Shown: piece by piece, positions 1-6,878 of the stretch
Numbering within the stretch: the first letter of the stretch is position 1
Layout of the letters: every line of letters begins with the position of its first letter
Source of the DNA: Lachnospiraceae bacterium
Lineage (GTDB): Bacteria; Bacillota; Clostridia; Lachnospirales; Lachnospiraceae
Assembly: GCA_017463035.1 (NCBI GenBank)
Contig: JAFTPY010000184.1
Coordinates: forward strand, 1-23,127
DNA: 23,127 nt
Direction: 5' to 3'
The notes under the pieces: model-generated
Told to the model about the DNA's origin: nothing
Databases searched by the model: none
The model's input: the letters and a program-made list of their open reading frames with translations, nothing else
Program-made: the position numbers and the translations under genes

Positions 1-431
1 GCCTTCTCTACAAAATAGATTTCGCCACCGTCGAGAACTTGTTCTTTAATCTCACCGGTAATCGTCTCGACTGCAGCACGGTTTCCGTTCTCATCCTTAA
101 TCGTGGTCACATAACGCTTATCTCCGTAAAATACAGATACCTCAACGCCGGACTCCTCTTTAATCCGGTCCGCAAACCCGGCATTCTTTGAAAGATTAAA
201 GTCGCCCTTTACCAGTTCGCCGGCATCGTTAAGCCCGTAATCTCCCGTCCCGGCATAGTTCAACGTATTGGTTACCGATACTGCGGTTGCAGACAAAGAC
301 GTATCCAACTTATCAATCAATACATTGGAAACCGTCACCTTACTCAACTGCATTACCGCCACACCTAAGAGCAATACCGGAAAAAGTATTATACAAACTA
401 ATTTCCCGCGCAACTTCATTTTCAATTTCAT
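1..431 (-). CDS. Methyl-accepting chemotaxis-type receptor, N-terminal part (cut by window edge)
   Basis: The frame starts with ATG at 431, preceded by GGAGGTGTACAA, and stays open to base 1, giving 143 residues with the C-terminus outside the window. Residues 1-8 are basic, followed by one hydrophobic segment (about 9-29) and then an extracytoplasmic region with the pattern of a single Cache (sCache) sensor domain: helix with TVSNVLIDKLDTSLSATAVSV, then strands containing GVEVSVFYGDKRYVTTIKD. In this family that domain senses a small extracellular ligand, and a second membrane helix, HAMP and MA signalling domains follow. Those parts are not visible here, so a Cache-domain histidine kinase or diguanylate cyclase remains possible. 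The gene lies alone behind its own promoter, downstream of the cotJ terminators. The ligand cannot be read from the sequence. Confidence 0.75.
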   Translation of the reverse strand, partial: MKLKMKLRGKLVCIILFPVLLLGVAVMQLSKVTVSNVLIDKLDTSLSATAVSVTNTLNYAGTGDYGLNDAGELVKGDFNLSKNAGFADRIKEESGVEVSVFYGDKRYVTTIKDENGNRAAVETITGEIKEQVLDGGEIYFVEK

Positions 432-486
432 TTGTACACCTCCAAAAAACATACAAAAAAGTAACTTTTTTACCTATGTACATTTG

Positions 487-492
487 ATTATA
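487..492 (-). promoter_or_regulatory. Extended -10 promoter of the receptor gene
   Basis: On the minus strand the sequence reads TGTTATAAT, a consensus -10 hexamer with the TG of an extended -10 box, about 56 nt upstream of the ATG. No good -35 hexamer sits 17 nt upstream. A TTGACA at 557-562 is too far away to belong to it. No motility sigma (TAAA-N15-GCCGATAA) match was seen. Confidence 0.45.
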
Positions 493-601
493 ACACATTC
501 TTCAGAATTTTTCTACAACTTTTTCAAATTTGCACATGATTTGTAATATTTTTGTGTGTCAAACAAAAAACCACGCAAATTTATTCTCCTCACATAACAT
601 A

Positions 602-628
602 AGGAGGCGCCCCTTTCGGTCGCCTCCT
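602..628. terminator. Hairpin downstream of cotJC (second of two)
   Basis: An 8-bp perfect stem, AGGAGGCG (602-609) with CGCCTCCT (621-628), encloses an 11-nt loop. On the plus strand it is followed by CTCTTTTCC, on the minus strand by TATGTTATG, so the better T-tract is on the plus strand, where no gene reads towards it. It may be a back-up or bidirectional terminator. Confidence 0.4.
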
Positions 629-640
629 CTTTTCCGCACA

Positions 641-673
641 ACAAAACCGGAGGCCCCATTGGGTACCTCCGGT
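641..673 (-). terminator. Rho-independent terminator of the cotJ operon
   Basis: Eleven bases past the cotJC stop, ACCGGAGG pairs with CCTCCGGT (8 bp). The loop can form a further CCC/GGG pairing. On the minus strand the stem is followed directly by TTTGTTG. Position and orientation fit termination of cotJABC transcription. Confidence 0.7.
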
Positions 674-683
674 TATCTTTTCC

Positions 684-1292
684 CTATCTCGCCTTATCCG
701 CCAAAAACGCCGGGTTAATCGCATAAAAATTCTTAGAATCCAGATTATCCTGTACAATCCGCAGACTCTCACCGAACCGCTGGAAATGCACAATTTCACG
801 CTCACGAAGGTAGCGAATCGGGTCGCATACATCGTGATCGTGTACCAGACGCAGAATATTGTCATAGGTGGTACGTGCCTTTTGCTCCGCTGCCATATCC
901 TCCGTCAAATCCGTAATCGGGTCGCCTTTCGACTGGAAGAAGGTAGAGGTAAACGGCACCCCGCCCGCTGCCTGCGGCCAAAGGCCCAGAGTGTGATCCA
1001 CGTAGTATTTGTCAAAGCCGGAGGCCGCAATCTCTTCCGGAGTCAGGTTCTTGGTCAGCTGATGGATGATGGCGGACACGATTTCCATGTGAGCAAGTTC
1101 TTCGGTGCCGATATCCGTCAGCACTCCCGCCACTTCCCGATACGGCATGGCATACCGTTGGGAAAGATAACGCATACTCGCCGCAAGCTCCCCGTCCGGT
1201 CCTCCGAACTGACTCATGATAACCATAGCCAGCTTCGGGTTGGTCTGCTTAATGTTTACAGGATACTGTAATCTTCTTTCATAACTCCACAT
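684..1292 (-). CDS. cotJC: Spore coat protein CotJC, manganese-catalase family
   Basis: A 202-residue protein with the four-helix-bundle signature of manganese catalases. Likely di-manganese ligands are E35 (GELAASMRY), E65 and H68 (TEELAHME), E136 (AAEQKAR) and H169 in EREIVHF, with the ExxH pairs spaced as in the family. CotJC is known as a coat component made in the mother cell, and it may remove hydrogen peroxide at the spore surface. Activity is inferred from the conserved ligands only. The length is usual for CotJC. The ATG overlaps the cotJB stop by one base (TAATG), which suggests translational coupling; AAGGAG lies ten bases upstream of the start. It is the last gene of cotJA-cotJB-cotJC. 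Confidence 0.95.
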   Translation of the reverse strand: MWSYERRLQYPVNIKQTNPKLAMVIMSQFGGPDGELAASMRYLSQRYAMPYREVAGVLTDIGTEELAHMEIVSAIIHQLTKNLTPEEIAASGFDKYYVDHTLGLWPQAAGGVPFTSTFFQSKGDPITDLTEDMAAEQKARTTYDNILRLVHDHDVCDPIRYLREREIVHFQRFGESLRIVQDNLDSKNFYAINPAFLADKAR

Positions 1293-1555
1293 TACTTACA
1301 CGCTCCTTCCCACGGCCACGGATATTCTACCCATTTCCAGCAATTGTCACAAAAGCAATCATAGGAAGAAAGCGGTCCGTAACATGCCGTATACTCTTTT
1401 ACCAACTTTTCTCTTACCGCACACATATTTTTATAATACTCCAACGCCTCTTCGCAGCAAGGATGTGTGTCCAGAAACAGGCGTGCTTCATCCATGGCAA
1501 AGCTCACTTCGCTGATTTTTCGTAAAAGCATCATTCTCTCTTTTTCACTGCCCAT
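1292..1555 (-). CDS. cotJB: Spore coat protein CotJB
   Basis: An 87-residue protein with the CotJB pattern: an N-terminal helix (LLRKISEVSFAMDEARLFLDTHP), a second helix with EEALEYYKNM, then YGPL and the terminal aromatic motif W-x-W-VEYPWPWE. Five cysteines, three in CFCDNC, make it cysteine-rich like its neighbours. I place the start at ATG 1555 because AAGGAGATG ends eight bases upstream. An in-frame ATG at 1576 would add seven residues but overlaps the ribosome binding site and the end of cotJA. The start lies one base after the cotJA stop, so the genes are probably translated together. CotJB is needed with CotJA and CotJC for coat assembly in known systems; its biochemical role is unknown. 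Confidence 0.92.
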   Translation of the reverse strand: MGSEKERMMLLRKISEVSFAMDEARLFLDTHPCCEEALEYYKNMCAVREKLVKEYTACYGPLSSYDCFCDNCWKWVEYPWPWEGACK

Positions 1556-1556
1556 A

Positions 1557-2039
1557 TCAGTTACATCTCCTTCCATAGAATTCTAAATCAAGCTCTTTAA
1601 AAATGGTTCCTTTAGAAAAGCCCTCGCAAACCTCATACAGCTTTCTCCAGGATTGCCACGGTACGTAGGCCATAGCCAAAGCTTTGCCCGGCATATCCTC
1701 CTCACAATATATACCGTGCTTTTTCACTTCCCGATACATGGATTCTACCGTGCAACCGCAATAGTCCTCTTTCTTGCAGTCACAATCCATGTCTCCCATT
1801 ACCTCCGGTTTCTTACAACCGCAATCCATATCTCCCATTACTTCCGGTTTCTTACAGTCGCAATCCATTCCCGGCTTCACTTCCGGTTTCTTACAATCGC
1901 AATCCATGCCGCCCATTACTTCCGGTTTCTTACAACCGCAATCCATGCCGCCCATTACTTCCGGTTTCTTACAACCACAGTCCATACCGCCGGCATATCT
2001 TCTGTTTCCGTAATTTCCGTAGTTCCGATAATTATTCAT
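1557..2039 (-). CDS. cotJA: CotJA-family coat protein with an N-terminal cysteine-repeat extension
   Basis: A 160-residue protein from ATG 2039, which follows AAAGGAGT by seven bases; a longer open frame reaching 2123 lacks such a site. Residues 1-18 are Asn/Tyr/Gly-rich. Residues 19-96 are six tandem 13-residue units of the form MDCGCKKPEVMGG, the last one diverging after MDCDCKK. Residues 97-160 are the CotJA core (PGKALAMAYVPWQSW, FSKGTIFKELDLEFYGRR). Ordinary CotJA proteins are about 80 residues, so the repeat block roughly doubles it. CxC pairs between acidic and lysine residues suggest metal binding or disulfide cross-linking in the coat; that is inference. First gene of the cotJ operon. 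Confidence 0.88.
   Translation of the reverse strand: MNNYRNYGNYGNRRYAGGMDCGCKKPEVMGGMDCGCKKPEVMGGMDCDCKKPEVKPGMDCDCKKPEVMGDMDCGCKKPEVMGDMDCDCKKEDYCGCTVESMYREVKKHGIYCEEDMPGKALAMAYVPWQSWRKLYEVCEGFSKGTIFKELDLEFYGRRCN
1752..1985 (-). repeat. Six tandem 39-bp units within cotJA
   Basis: Six consecutive units of 39 bp encode the 13-residue MDC(G/D)CKKPEV repeats. Neighbouring units are nearly identical in DNA, for example units 1 and 2, while unit 6 is degenerate in its second half. This suggests recent amplification and a copy number that may vary between strains. Confidence 0.9.
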
Positions 2040-2069
2040 AGCAGACTCCTTTCTTTGCTTTCCGTAATC

Positions 2070-2097
2070 TATCATATGAACCCTTTGCGGTTTTGTG
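2070..2097 (-). promoter_or_regulatory. Candidate sporulation-sigma promoter of cotJ
   Basis: The minus strand has CATATGATA at 2070-2078, matching the sigma-K -10 pattern CATANNNTA, with CAC at 2095-2097 placed 16 bases upstream as the short -35. The -10 also shares six of eight positions with a sigma-E box (CATACAmT), but no sigma-E -35 is present. A start just downstream would leave a leader of about 20 nt before the AAAGGAGT site. The sigma assignment is tentative; Bacillus cotJ is sigma-E dependent. Confidence 0.4.
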
Positions 2098-2112
2098 AAA
2101 CACGAATTTCTC

Positions 2113-2141
2113 TTGCAAATCACTTATAGCAGAATTATAAT
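2113..2141 (+). promoter_or_regulatory. Sigma-A promoter of the zinc-ribbon membrane protein gene
   Basis: TTGCAA (2113-2118), a 17-nt spacer and a perfect TATAAT (2136-2141) lie 58 nt upstream of the ATG at 2199. It diverges from the cotJ promoter, with which it shares the intergenic region. Confidence 0.7.
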
Positions 2142-2198
2142 AAATCATGAAAAATGCTTACAACTTTTTATAAAACCACAAAAAAGGAGGACTACACT

Positions 2199-3506
2199 AT
2201 GGCAAGCACGGGAAAATGTGAATATTGCGGAGGCATTATTCTCAGTAGCGATAAAGCCTGTCCTACCTGCGGTGCCGCCAACCTTCTCTATGTGGAGGAT
2301 GCACCCTCTGTAGTGCTGACACCCCATACCCTAAACGAGCTGAAAGAATATTGTGCGGAACGCAATATGCCCTTACATCGCATGCGGTTCTTTATCGGAG
2401 AGAACTATCAAAAACCGAAAGCTTTCGGTATCTTTCAAAACTCCGCCGGAGAGTTTGTCGTTTATAAAAACAAAGCCGACGGCTCCCGTTCCATACGATA
2501 CATAGGTCATGACGAGGAATATGCGGTAAAAGAAATCTATATAAAATTACTGGATGAATGCCACAAACGAAACATCTGGCCGGATACACCGGACGGCAAA
2601 CCGCCGAAAATCGCAACACGCAACAATCACAGCAACCGTAACAGCAACAAAAAGAAAGTAACATCATGGCTTATCTTTTTGCTTGCATTTATCGGGCTGA
2701 TTATAGCAGGCTTTGGGTATGCCTTCTTAAAAGCGCTTTTTATCGGCATCGGTATTTTAGAGGAAGTCAAATTAGGCATCACCTCCTTCCTCAGCTTTTC
2801 CTTGTATTATTTGTATAACCTGGTTTATTTCCGCATCATTCAGACCGATAGGGAGAAGCAAACCGTCACCGGTTCCCCGGAGAAAACTACATTTCTCCGA
2901 AAAGAACATTTTATCATCGGTATCTTGTTCACCACAGCGGTTACCGTGCTTCACCTGCTGTTAAAGCACCCGATATTTTATACAGACCTTTTGCTGCTTG
3001 CAGGGTTATCCATTTTCGGTTCCTGGGGACTGCCTCTTGGGTGGTTCATTTTGAAAGAGTTCCTCGGTTCACTCTTTCAAAGGCTGCTTCCCAAGAAAAA
3101 AAGAGCAAAGAAAACCAAAACAAAAGAAGTTTCCTGGAAGGCCACAGCTGTCCTGTTAGCGTTTTGTACTCTTTTTATTACCATCGTGCCTATATTTCAC
3201 GGCAACAAAAAAGAGGGATACTATCAAACCGACACCGGTATCTTCTACAAAATAGAAGACGACGTTTATGAATATACAGGCTCCGGTTGGGATTTTACCT
3301 CCTATACTACCGACTATCTGGACCCGGACGATTACGTCTATATGTATGATGATGCTTGGAGCGACAACTGGGATATGGATTCTTCCGACCGGTTCGAAAG
3401 TTCCTCCTACTACGACGATTATCATGATTCGGATTCCGATTATGACTCCGGCAGCAATTACGATTCCTGGGACAGTGGCGGAACCGACTGGGACAGTGAT
3501 TGGTAA
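2199..3506 (+). CDS. Zinc-ribbon multi-pass membrane protein with an acidic aromatic tail, function unknown
   Basis: A 435-residue protein from ATG 2199, eight bases behind AAAGGAGG; an upstream in-frame ATG at 2154 has no such site. Residues 7-24 form a CxxC-x10-CxxC zinc ribbon. Residues 45-130 are soluble, with an alternating pattern (RFFIGENYQKPKAFGIFQ, GEFVVYKNKADGSRSIRYIG) like an intracellular sensor or adaptor domain. Hydrophobic segments lie near 156-175, 177-210, 237-256, 260-285 and 314-333, followed by a tail (340-435) very rich in Asp, Ser, Tyr and Trp that ends in TDWDSDW. Small zinc-ribbon membrane proteins with similar low-complexity tails are common in gut Clostridia. No function is assigned here. 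It is the only plus-strand gene in the window and is transcribed alone. Confidence 0.85.
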   Translation: MASTGKCEYCGGIILSSDKACPTCGAANLLYVEDAPSVVLTPHTLNELKEYCAERNMPLHRMRFFIGENYQKPKAFGIFQNSAGEFVVYKNKADGSRSIRYIGHDEEYAVKEIYIKLLDECHKRNIWPDTPDGKPPKIATRNNHSNRNSNKKKVTSWLIFLLAFIGLIIAGFGYAFLKALFIGIGILEEVKLGITSFLSFSLYYLYNLVYFRIIQTDREKQTVTGSPEKTTFLRKEHFIIGILFTTAVTVLHLLLKHPIFYTDLLLLAGLSIFGSWGLPLGWFILKEFLGSLFQRLLPKKKRAKKTKTKEVSWKATAVLLAFCTLFITIVPIFHGNKKEGYYQTDTGIFYKIEDDVYEYTGSGWDFTSYTTDYLDPDDYVYMYDDAWSDNWDMDSSDRFESSSYYDDYHDSDSDYDSGSNYDSWDSGGTDWDSDW

Positions 3507-3517
3507 AAACGAAACCA

Positions 3518-3825
3518 AAGTCGGCCTCTTATATTTTATTCTTACTCATAAATCAGCCAAAGTCCTTCGCATTATCCTTTTTTCTCGTACTTCGGATAGA
3601 GTCTTTCTAATTACTTCGGAGATGATAGTCTGAGTATAACGCAACCGCCCTGATGCGGCATCCATGCCTTATGGCGGGCTCGTCCGGACCTCCTGTCCGG
3701 ACGTTGCTGATAAACAATCGAAGTAATAAGAAAGTCTACTATCCTACGTAAAGTTCAAAAAGAATAATGCGAAGGACTCCGGCTATATTCAGAATAGTAT
3801 AGAATAAAATATAAGAGGCCGACTT
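3518..3825. mobile_element. 308-bp palindromic MITE-like element
   Basis: The stretch starts with AAGTCGGCCTCTTATATT and ends with its exact complement: the outer 25 bases at each end are perfectly inverted. Complementarity continues inward for about 105 bases in blocks, including AGTCCTTCGCATTAT, GGATAG and ATTACTTCG. The centre (3641-3707) is closed by GCAAC/GTTGC and holds two hairpins: CCGCC/GGCGG (3645-3649, 3673-3677) with inner GGCAT/ATGCC, and GTCCGGAC-CTCCT-GTCCGGAC (3682-3702). It has no coding capacity and lies 11 bp after the stop of the zinc-ribbon gene. I could not identify a target-site duplication. It fills the gene-free stretch 3507-3868. It could also act as a terminator or be transcribed as a structured RNA. 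Confidence 0.7.
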
Positions 3826-3868
3826 AGGGCGAGTATACAAAGGCTATACAAGAGTGGGGATGTGTATC

Positions 3869-4066
3869 TTACTGCGGCATCACGTTCTTCCGTCTCTTTG
3901 CCAGTATGCCGCCGATACGTCCCGTTTCCTTTGCGGAAAGAGACCCCCAACCTTCTGTCATAACCCGGTCAAACAGCCCTAATTCCTTGGCAATTTCATA
4001 CTTTACCAGTTCTTCCGGTGATAATTCTTCCAGCACAATCGGTTTCTTTTTCTTCATTTCTGTCAT
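3869..4066 (-). CDS. Alpha/beta-type small acid-soluble spore protein (minor, divergent)
   Basis: A 65-residue protein if started at ATG 4066, just behind AGAAGGAG. It carries the SASP hallmarks: SPEELVKYEIAKELGL, containing the EIA site at which GPR protease cuts during germination, and SLSAKETGRIGG, matching the DNA-binding helix LTAR-x-x-G-x-IGG. Such proteins coat spore DNA in the A-like form and protect it from damage. The tail LAKRRKNVMPQ is basic. An in-frame TTG at 4177 would add 37 charged residues inside the upstream gene and is less likely. It follows the yihY-like gene by 56 nt. No convincing sigma-G promoter was found, so it may be read from upstream. Confidence 0.78.
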   Translation of the reverse strand: MTEMKKKKPIVLEELSPEELVKYEIAKELGLFDRVMTEGWGSLSAKETGRIGGILAKRRKNVMPQ

Positions 4067-4122
4067 CTGCTCCTTCTGTCTGTTTTTTTCCCGTTGCAAA
4101 TCCGGGCCTTCCCATACAGTAT

Positions 4123-5016
4123 TTACAGATTTTTCCTCTTTATACCGTTCTTTCTCTTTCTTCCGATACTTCCGCAAAATTCTCTCCAGGCCTCCCGCAC
4201 GGCGGGTTCTGCCGCCACTTCATTTAATTCTGCGCCGATAAACATAATATACATACAGGCATACAGCCAGATCATACACAATACAATAGCGGTCAGACTG
4301 CCGTACATGGCCGAAAAATTCGACATCCGGTCAATGTAAAACGAATACAGATAGGAAAACCCGAGCCACCCCGCCGCACTGAGTATCGCCCCGGGAATCT
4401 CCGCTGTGGCGTGCTTCGATTTCCGGTTCGGAACCAGAAGATACAAGCCCCAGAAAAACCCGGTTAAGACCAAAAACGAAATCACCGTCCGCAAACAAAC
4501 CACCAAAAACGCCGCCTGTCGAAGTAACGGAACCCTGCTCTGCGCATAAATATAGATTCTGTTTCCGAACACCAAAAGCACCAACGTCAACAGTAATACC
4601 ACCGTGAACACCAATGTATATCCTACCGCCAGAAAACGAAGCGTAAAATACGTTCGGGTTTCCTTATTCCCGTACACCGCATTCATTCCCTGAATAATTA
4701 CCAGAAAGCCCCGGGAGGCCGACCAAAGTGCCGCAATTACCGAGATGGAAACGATTGCCCCCGAGGTCTTTTGTAGCACCTCGTACAGCAAAACTCCGAT
4801 GTAGTCGTGAACCGCCTCCGGAAACACCGATTGTACGGAGGCCAGCAGTTTTTCCGTTTCCACCGGCAAAAAACGCACCAACGTCAGCAAAAAAATCAAA
4901 AAAGGCAGAAAAGAAAGGATGACAAAAAAGGCCGTCTGTGCCGCAAAGGCCGACACCGTATCTTCTCTCAGCTTTTTCAAAAAAGACTTTATCATAAAAT
5001 ATCCGGCTTTTATCAT
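4123..5016 (-). CDS. YihY/BrkB-family (UPF0761) inner membrane protein
   Basis: A 297-residue membrane protein starting at ATG 5016, six bases behind AAAGGAGA. It shows the family's features: an N-terminal amphipathic helix, FAAQTAFFVILSFLPFLIF, then the conserved ALWSASRGFLVIIQGMNAVYG, and later GSLTAIVLCMIWLY and FIGAELNE near the end of the membrane domain. About six transmembrane segments are evident, followed by a basic tail ending in RKRKNGIKRKNL. The family was once misnamed ribonuclease BN; its molecular function is not established. It starts 29 bp after the SpoIID-family gene and precedes the SASP, so in this setting it may be expressed during sporulation. Confidence 0.9.
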   Translation of the reverse strand: MIKAGYFMIKSFLKKLREDTVSAFAAQTAFFVILSFLPFLIFLLTLVRFLPVETEKLLASVQSVFPEAVHDYIGVLLYEVLQKTSGAIVSISVIAALWSASRGFLVIIQGMNAVYGNKETRTYFTLRFLAVGYTLVFTVVLLLTLVLLVFGNRIYIYAQSRVPLLRQAAFLVVCLRTVISFLVLTGFFWGLYLLVPNRKSKHATAEIPGAILSAAGWLGFSYLYSFYIDRMSNFSAMYGSLTAIVLCMIWLYACMYIMFIGAELNEVAAEPAVREAWREFCGSIGRKRKNGIKRKNL

Positions 5017-5045
5017 AGGTTCTCCTTTCGTTTCTCCGTCTTCGC

Positions 5046-6791
5046 TCAGTCGTAAATAAATCCCAGCACCGTACCCGGATAATACTCCTCAATAATTTCT
5101 TCACAGGAAAACCCCTGTCGCGCCATAGCATCCGCACCGCACTGGCTCATGCCTACCCCGTGACCGTAACCGCCGCCTGTAACCAGATACCCCGTCTCCC
5201 CCTGATAGGTTCCTTTCTGAAGAGTAATAAAGGCACTTGGCAACAATGCGGCTCCGTTTACGGTTTCACCGTTCTCCCGATAAACCGGAGTATCCACAGG
5301 AGCCAGCACACTACGTATATTATATTCGTTTTTTACAAGGAATACTCCGTTCTCCGCCACCACTAATAATTTTGTGGCAATCTCACCTTTTCCGTTCTCC
5401 TGTATCCGGATACTTATGATTTCACCGATTGTACCGATGGGCTTACCTATAAATTCCTTCTTCGTCGCATCATAGGTCAATATCTGCTCCGGCACCGCTT
5501 TATACCGCCCGTTCAGTGTATCCTTCATCCGTTTTTCCAAAGCCTCCAGAGAAAGAAAGCTTTGCCAGCGATACCACGGGCTTTCCGTATCGTAAGGTGA
5601 CTCCTTTGCCTGCAAATAAGGCACCGGCTCCGCATTTTCCCACACATCCTCCGCCGCTGCGGTATGTCCCGAAGAGGTGGAGAAATAATAACACTGAGCT
5701 ACCTCCCCTTCATAAAACAACACCTGACCGTGAGTTTCCTTTACCGCCAATACCGCATTCTCCGTCTCCCCTGTATTGTTATATACCTGACAGGCAGTGC
5801 TGTCGTCTACATGAGCTCCGTACTTTGCATATCGGTTTTCCAACAACTCCTTATAAGCATAACTCCGGGCACATATTGCCTGCGCCTTCAATGCCTCTGC
5901 CCCGAAATCGGAGGGCATTTCGCTGGGAAGCACCGCATACAAATACTCCTCCACAGACACCTCGTTCACTACCAGCAATCCCTCCTCCTTGGCTTCAATT
6001 TCCAAGGTTCCCCGATAGGACGGCGTTCCTCCCGCCCGTTTTAAATTGCAAAAGGTAATTTTCCCGTCCACCGAATCCGGAATCACCACTCTTCGTCCCG
6101 GCTTTTTTTCAAAGTCCATCTCCGACAGACTGCAGCGTTCCCCCGCCTTAAAGTGCTCCTTTTCCTCCCCTACAGACACCGTATACCCGCAATCCGCCGT
6201 AAGTTCTACGCTTTTGTGATAGTATCCCCGATAGCCCTCCGTTCCTAACAGTACACGGATTTTCTCGGTTCTCGGCTCTGACAGCAGTAACGCCGCACAA
6301 AGCTTTCCGTTTTCCAGCACAAACTCCGTTTCCGTAGACCCCACCAATACCTTTCCGGAAGGTTCCTCCGCCAAATCTCCGTACAATCGGTATACCCGGA
6401 AATTCTCCGCAAAAGAAAGCGTACCGTAACCCTCCAATTCCATTCCGGTCTCGTCTGCCTGCAGAACCTTTGCCTTTACCTTGTCCGGTTTTAACACAAG
6501 GGAAACGATTTCTCCTCCCAGCACCGTCAAATCCCCCACACATTCCGTCAAAGACTCCTGCACCGCTCCCTTCGTGGAAAGGGTCTGCTTCTTTCCGTCA
6601 CAAAAAAACGTAATACTGCCTTCCGTAGAAGAAAGAATCCATACATTTTTCAGTTCTTCCGGCACTGCCATCGTCGGTGTCGGTGTTCCGGAGGGTTCTT
6701 TCCCTTCCTTCCCATCGTTCTTTTCCCTCCAAAAAAACAGCAGCGCCCCCAAAAGAAGCACTGCCGTCAGAAATATGATTTTTTTCTTCAT
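5046..6791 (-). CDS. SpoIID/LytB-family cell wall lytic protein
   Basis: A 581-residue protein. ATG 6791 is chosen because GGAGGG lies four bases upstream; an in-frame TTG at 6806 would run through that site. Residues 1-22 form a signal anchor and a short PTPT linker follows. About 240 residues precede the SpoIID domain, which runs from roughly 260 to the end: VNEVSVEEYLYAVLPSEMP with the likely catalytic Glu near 291, then AEALKAQAICARSYAYKEL, DDSTACQVYNN, FSTSSGHTA and finally GYGHGVGMSQCGADAMARQG. SpoIID proteins are lytic transglycosylases acting on denuded glycan strands during engulfment. This one is longer than the roughly 340-residue SpoIID proper, so it may be a paralogue such as a LytB-like amidase enhancer. 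A sigma-E-like promoter precedes it. Confidence 0.88.
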   Translation of the reverse strand: MKKKIIFLTAVLLLGALLFFWREKNDGKEGKEPSGTPTPTMAVPEELKNVWILSSTEGSITFFCDGKKQTLSTKGAVQESLTECVGDLTVLGGEIVSLVLKPDKVKAKVLQADETGMELEGYGTLSFAENFRVYRLYGDLAEEPSGKVLVGSTETEFVLENGKLCAALLLSEPRTEKIRVLLGTEGYRGYYHKSVELTADCGYTVSVGEEKEHFKAGERCSLSEMDFEKKPGRRVVIPDSVDGKITFCNLKRAGGTPSYRGTLEIEAKEEGLLVVNEVSVEEYLYAVLPSEMPSDFGAEALKAQAICARSYAYKELLENRYAKYGAHVDDSTACQVYNNTGETENAVLAVKETHGQVLFYEGEVAQCYYFSTSSGHTAAAEDVWENAEPVPYLQAKESPYDTESPWYRWQSFLSLEALEKRMKDTLNGRYKAVPEQILTYDATKKEFIGKPIGTIGEIISIRIQENGKGEIATKLLVVAENGVFLVKNEYNIRSVLAPVDTPVYRENGETVNGAALLPSAFITLQKGTYQGETGYLVTGGGYGHGVGMSQCGADAMARQGFSCEEIIEEYYPGTVLGFIYD

Positions 6792-6817
6792 AATCCCTCC
6801 GGACAATCTTTTTTATA

Positions 6818-6846
6818 AACCTATGATGTCCGAAGGTAAAATATAC
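6818..6846 (-). promoter_or_regulatory. Candidate sigma-E promoter before the SpoIID-family gene
   Basis: The minus strand has GTATATT (6840-6846), 14 bases, then CATAGGTT (6818-6825). Compared with the Bacillus sigma-E consensus kmATATT-N13-15-CATACAmT, the -35 matches six of seven positions and the -10 five of eight, with ideal spacing. It lies in the 87-bp gap between the permease stop and the SpoIID start and would give a leader of about 20 nt. Confidence 0.45.
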
Positions 6847-6878
6847 CTGTCCGATTCCGGGAAGGTCTTACCTCTTCT

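Noticed and set aside
557..562. TTGACA as -35 of the receptor gene
   Set aside because: It is about 64 bp from the TATAAT at 487-492, and no -10 lies 16-18 bp downstream of it.
1752..1985. Possible CRISPR array (regular repeats)
   Set aside because: The units are contiguous 39-bp coding repeats without unique spacers, in frame within cotJA.
1653..2129. Plus-strand open frame of 158 codons over cotJA
   Set aside because: It is the complement of the 39-bp repeats, has no ribosome binding site, and the minus-strand frame has a CotJA core.
3156..3518. Minus-strand open frame of 120 codons over the end of the zinc-ribbon gene
   Set aside because: Its Val/Ile-rich sequence is the complement of the Asp/Tyr-rich tail; no start site is evident.
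3518..3825. Known structured RNAs such as 6S RNA, SRP RNA or tmRNA
   Set aside because: The outer ends are perfectly inverted as in a transposable element, and no conserved motifs of those RNAs were seen.
4067..4177. TTG start for the SASP gene at 4177
   Set aside because: It would overlap the YihY-type gene by 55 bp and add a highly charged extension not expected in SASPs; AGAAGGAG favours ATG 4066.
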